Positions 29,872 through 31,119 of a stretch of 31,119 nucleotides of DNA are shown piece after piece. The notes under the pieces are model-generated. The model searched no databases. It had not been told where the DNA came from and worked only from the letters and a program-made list of their open reading frames with translations. A program made the translations under genes and the position numbers. Origin of the DNA: an uncultured Prevotella sp. (lineage in GTDB: Bacteria > Bacteroidota > Bacteroidia > Bacteroidales > Bacteroidaceae). The first letter of the stretch is position 1. Every line of letters begins with the position of its first letter. The stretch spans positions 1 through 31,119 of the forward strand of contig CALFGU010000224.1 in NCBI GenBank assembly GCA_937877685.1. The letters are read 5' to 3'.

Positions 29872-30849
29872 ATGAACGAACTTATCAGAGTAGGCATCAT
29901 CGGCGGTGCCGGATATACTGCTGGCGAATTGATTCGCCTTTTGCTCAACCACCCTGCGGCAGAAATTGTGTTTGTGAATAGCGAAAGTAATGCGGGAAAC
30001 TTGATTACGGACGTGCATGCCGGACTTTATGGCGAGACAGACTTGCGCTTTACGTCTGAATTGCCTTTTGAGGAGGTGGATGTCGTATTCTTCTGCTTCG
30101 GTCACGGCAAGAGCACGCAGTTTCTCCAAGAGCATTACATCCCTGCGGATGTTCGCATCATCGATTTGGCACAAGATTTCCGCTTAGCTTCCGAAGACCA
30201 CGACTACGTTTACGGTCTGCCCGAACTCAACCGCGAAAAAATCAACGGAGCTCTCCATGTGGCGAATCCCGGTTGCTTTGCGACGTGCATACAGCTCGCT
30301 CTCTTGCCCCTTGCTAAGGCAGAGTTGCTCAACAACGACATCAGCGTGAACGCCATTACGGGTTCGACAGGCGCAGGTGTGAAACCCGCGGCAACCACTC
30401 ACTTCTCGTGGCGCTCAGGTAACATGAGCATCTACAAGGCTTTCAATCACCAGCACGTGCCTGAGATTAAGGAAAGTCTGACGCACTTACAGCCCAACTT
30501 CTGTGCCGAAATCGACTTCATTCCTTACCGTGGCGATTTCCCCCGTGGTATTTTTGCTACGGCGGTAGTGAAGGTTGATAACCTCCAAGAGGACGTGGTG
30601 CAACTCTACAAGGATTTCTATGCCGAAGCAACCTTTACGCATTATGTGGACAAGGCAATCGACATGAAGCAAGTGGTGAACACGAACAAGTGTCTCGTTC
30701 ACGTGGACGTCTTTGGCGATAAGATTCTCGTTACTTCCTGCATCGACAACCTCCTCAAGGGTGCTTCCGGTCAAGCCGTTCAGAACATGAACCTCATGTT
30801 CGGTTTGGAAGAATCGGCAGGACTTCGATTGAAGCCAGTAGCTTTTTAG
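29872..30849 (+). CDS. argC: N-acyl-gamma-glutamyl-phosphate reductase
   Basis: ArgC reduces N-acetyl- (or here possibly N-succinyl-) glutamyl phosphate to the semialdehyde with NADPH. The 325-residue protein has the NADP-binding GIIGGAGYTAGELIRLL (residues 8-24). The catalytic cysteine lies in VANPGCFATCIQLALLPL (Cys135), and GSTGAGVKP plus HQHVPEI provide the other active-site residues. Length is at the short end for this family but complete. Its stop codon (30847-30849) abuts an AAAACCT-family repeat that continues to the next gene. Confidence 0.95.
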   Translation: MNELIRVGIIGGAGYTAGELIRLLLNHPAAEIVFVNSESNAGNLITDVHAGLYGETDLRFTSELPFEEVDVVFFCFGHGKSTQFLQEHYIPADVRIIDLAQDFRLASEDHDYVYGLPELNREKINGALHVANPGCFATCIQLALLPLAKAELLNNDISVNAITGSTGAGVKPAATTHFSWRSGNMSIYKAFNHQHVPEIKESLTHLQPNFCAEIDFIPYRGDFPRGIFATAVVKVDNLQEDVVQLYKDFYAEATFTHYVDKAIDMKQVVNTNKCLVHVDVFGDKILVTSCIDNLLKGASGQAVQNMNLMFGLEESAGLRLKPVAF

Positions 30850-30994
30850 GTTATAAGGGTTTAAGGGCGCTTCGCTTTTAGGTTATAAGGACTATGCAGG
30901 TGTAGAACCTCAAAACCTTAAACATCTAATCGTAGCGACCTCAAACTTTTTCCCTTAAAACCTAAAACCTCAAAACCTCATAACCTTACGACTT
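30850..30994. repeat. AAAACCT-family repeat between argC and argD
   Basis: A diverged copy of the argG-argC repeat: GGTTTAAGGGCGCTTCGC and TTTTAGGTTATAAGG (30855-30890) then AACCTCAAAACCTTA (30906-30920). A second run with TTAAAACCTAAAACCTC and AAAACCTCATAACC ends just before the argD ATG. No gene is present. Confidence 0.65.
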
Positions 30995-31119
30995 ATGACT
31001 CTCTACCCCGTATATCCCCTCTTCGACATCAATATTGTGAAGGGCGAAGGCTGTCGCGTGTGGGACGACAACGGCACGGAATACCTTGACCTCTATGGTG
31101 GTCATGCCGTTATCTCTAT
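30995..31119 (+). CDS. argD: acylornithine aminotransferase, N-terminal fragment cut by window edge
   Basis: Only the first 41 codons are in the window, with no internal stop. They encode MTLYPVYPLFDINIVKGEG followed by CRVWDDNGTEYLDLYGGHAV, the N-terminus of class III PLP-dependent aminotransferases of the acetylornithine type (VWDDxGxxYLDLYGGHAV is the usual block). ArgD converts acylglutamate semialdehyde and glutamate to acylornithine. Placement right after argC completes the next pathway step. Confidence 0.88.
   Translation, partial: MTLYPVYPLFDINIVKGEGCRVWDDNGTEYLDLYGGHAVIS

Noticed and set aside
29646..30994. AAAACCT repeats as a CRISPR array or a telomere-like array
   Set aside because: Units are irregular, structured, interrupted by argC and lack spacers of constant length.

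Overview
The window looks like chromosomal DNA of a Bacteroidales bacterium, probably Prevotellaceae-like. Three things point there: repeated Bacteroidetes-type -7 promoter elements (TAnnTTTG, sometimes with TTTG 19-20 bp upstream), start codons with little Shine-Dalgarno signal, and family content (DUF2851, a DUF4143-type ATPase, GH95 fucosidase, a BtuB/BtuG pair, and an argR-GNAT-argG-argC-argD cluster). I saw no rRNA, tRNA, phage, transposase or CRISPR array. The species cannot be fixed from the sequence.

Layout. (1) 217-8959, all minus strand: dtd, uvrC, apt, mnmG, a small zinc-ribbon membrane protein, dprA, a hotdog thioesterase and a DUF2851 protein. A palindrome matching the ParB-binding parS consensus lies between apt and mnmG, which suggests proximity to the replication origin. 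(2) 9049-11948, plus strand: a DEAD-box RNA helicase with a DbpA-type RNA-binding domain, then a polytopic membrane protein. (3) 12235-15191: HU (minus) and a secreted GH95 alpha-L-fucosidase (plus), divergently transcribed. (4) 15498-19258, minus strand: a vitamin B12 uptake unit. A cobalamin riboswitch precedes a BtuB-like TonB-dependent receptor, followed by a BtuG-like beta-propeller surface lipoprotein. (5) 19366-26879, minus strand: a POT peptide transporter, an AAA ATPase, uvrA, an outer-membrane beta-barrel protein and ung. (6) 27261-31119, plus strand: argR, a GNAT acyltransferase, argG, argC and the start of argD, an arginine biosynthesis cluster led by its own repressor.

How the genes relate. 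DNA maintenance is over-represented (uvrC, uvrA, ung, dprA, HU, a parS-like site), along with tRNA quality and modification (dtd, mnmG). The B12 and arginine units are coherent regulated modules, each with a visible control element: a riboswitch for one, ArgR and a candidate operator for the other.

The least explained material is intergenic. There are several repeat or hairpin families: a 105-bp tandem repeat between btuB and btuG with relatives near the left edge; a 188-bp inverted-repeat element between the beta-barrel gene and uvrA; AAAACCT-rich repeats between the arginine genes; a hairpin family with a GCGTC loop and a compensatory base-pair change; and a two-block motif seen both near the parS-like site and in the helicase terminator. 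I found no clearly new multi-gene system; these repeat families are the best candidates for something undescribed.
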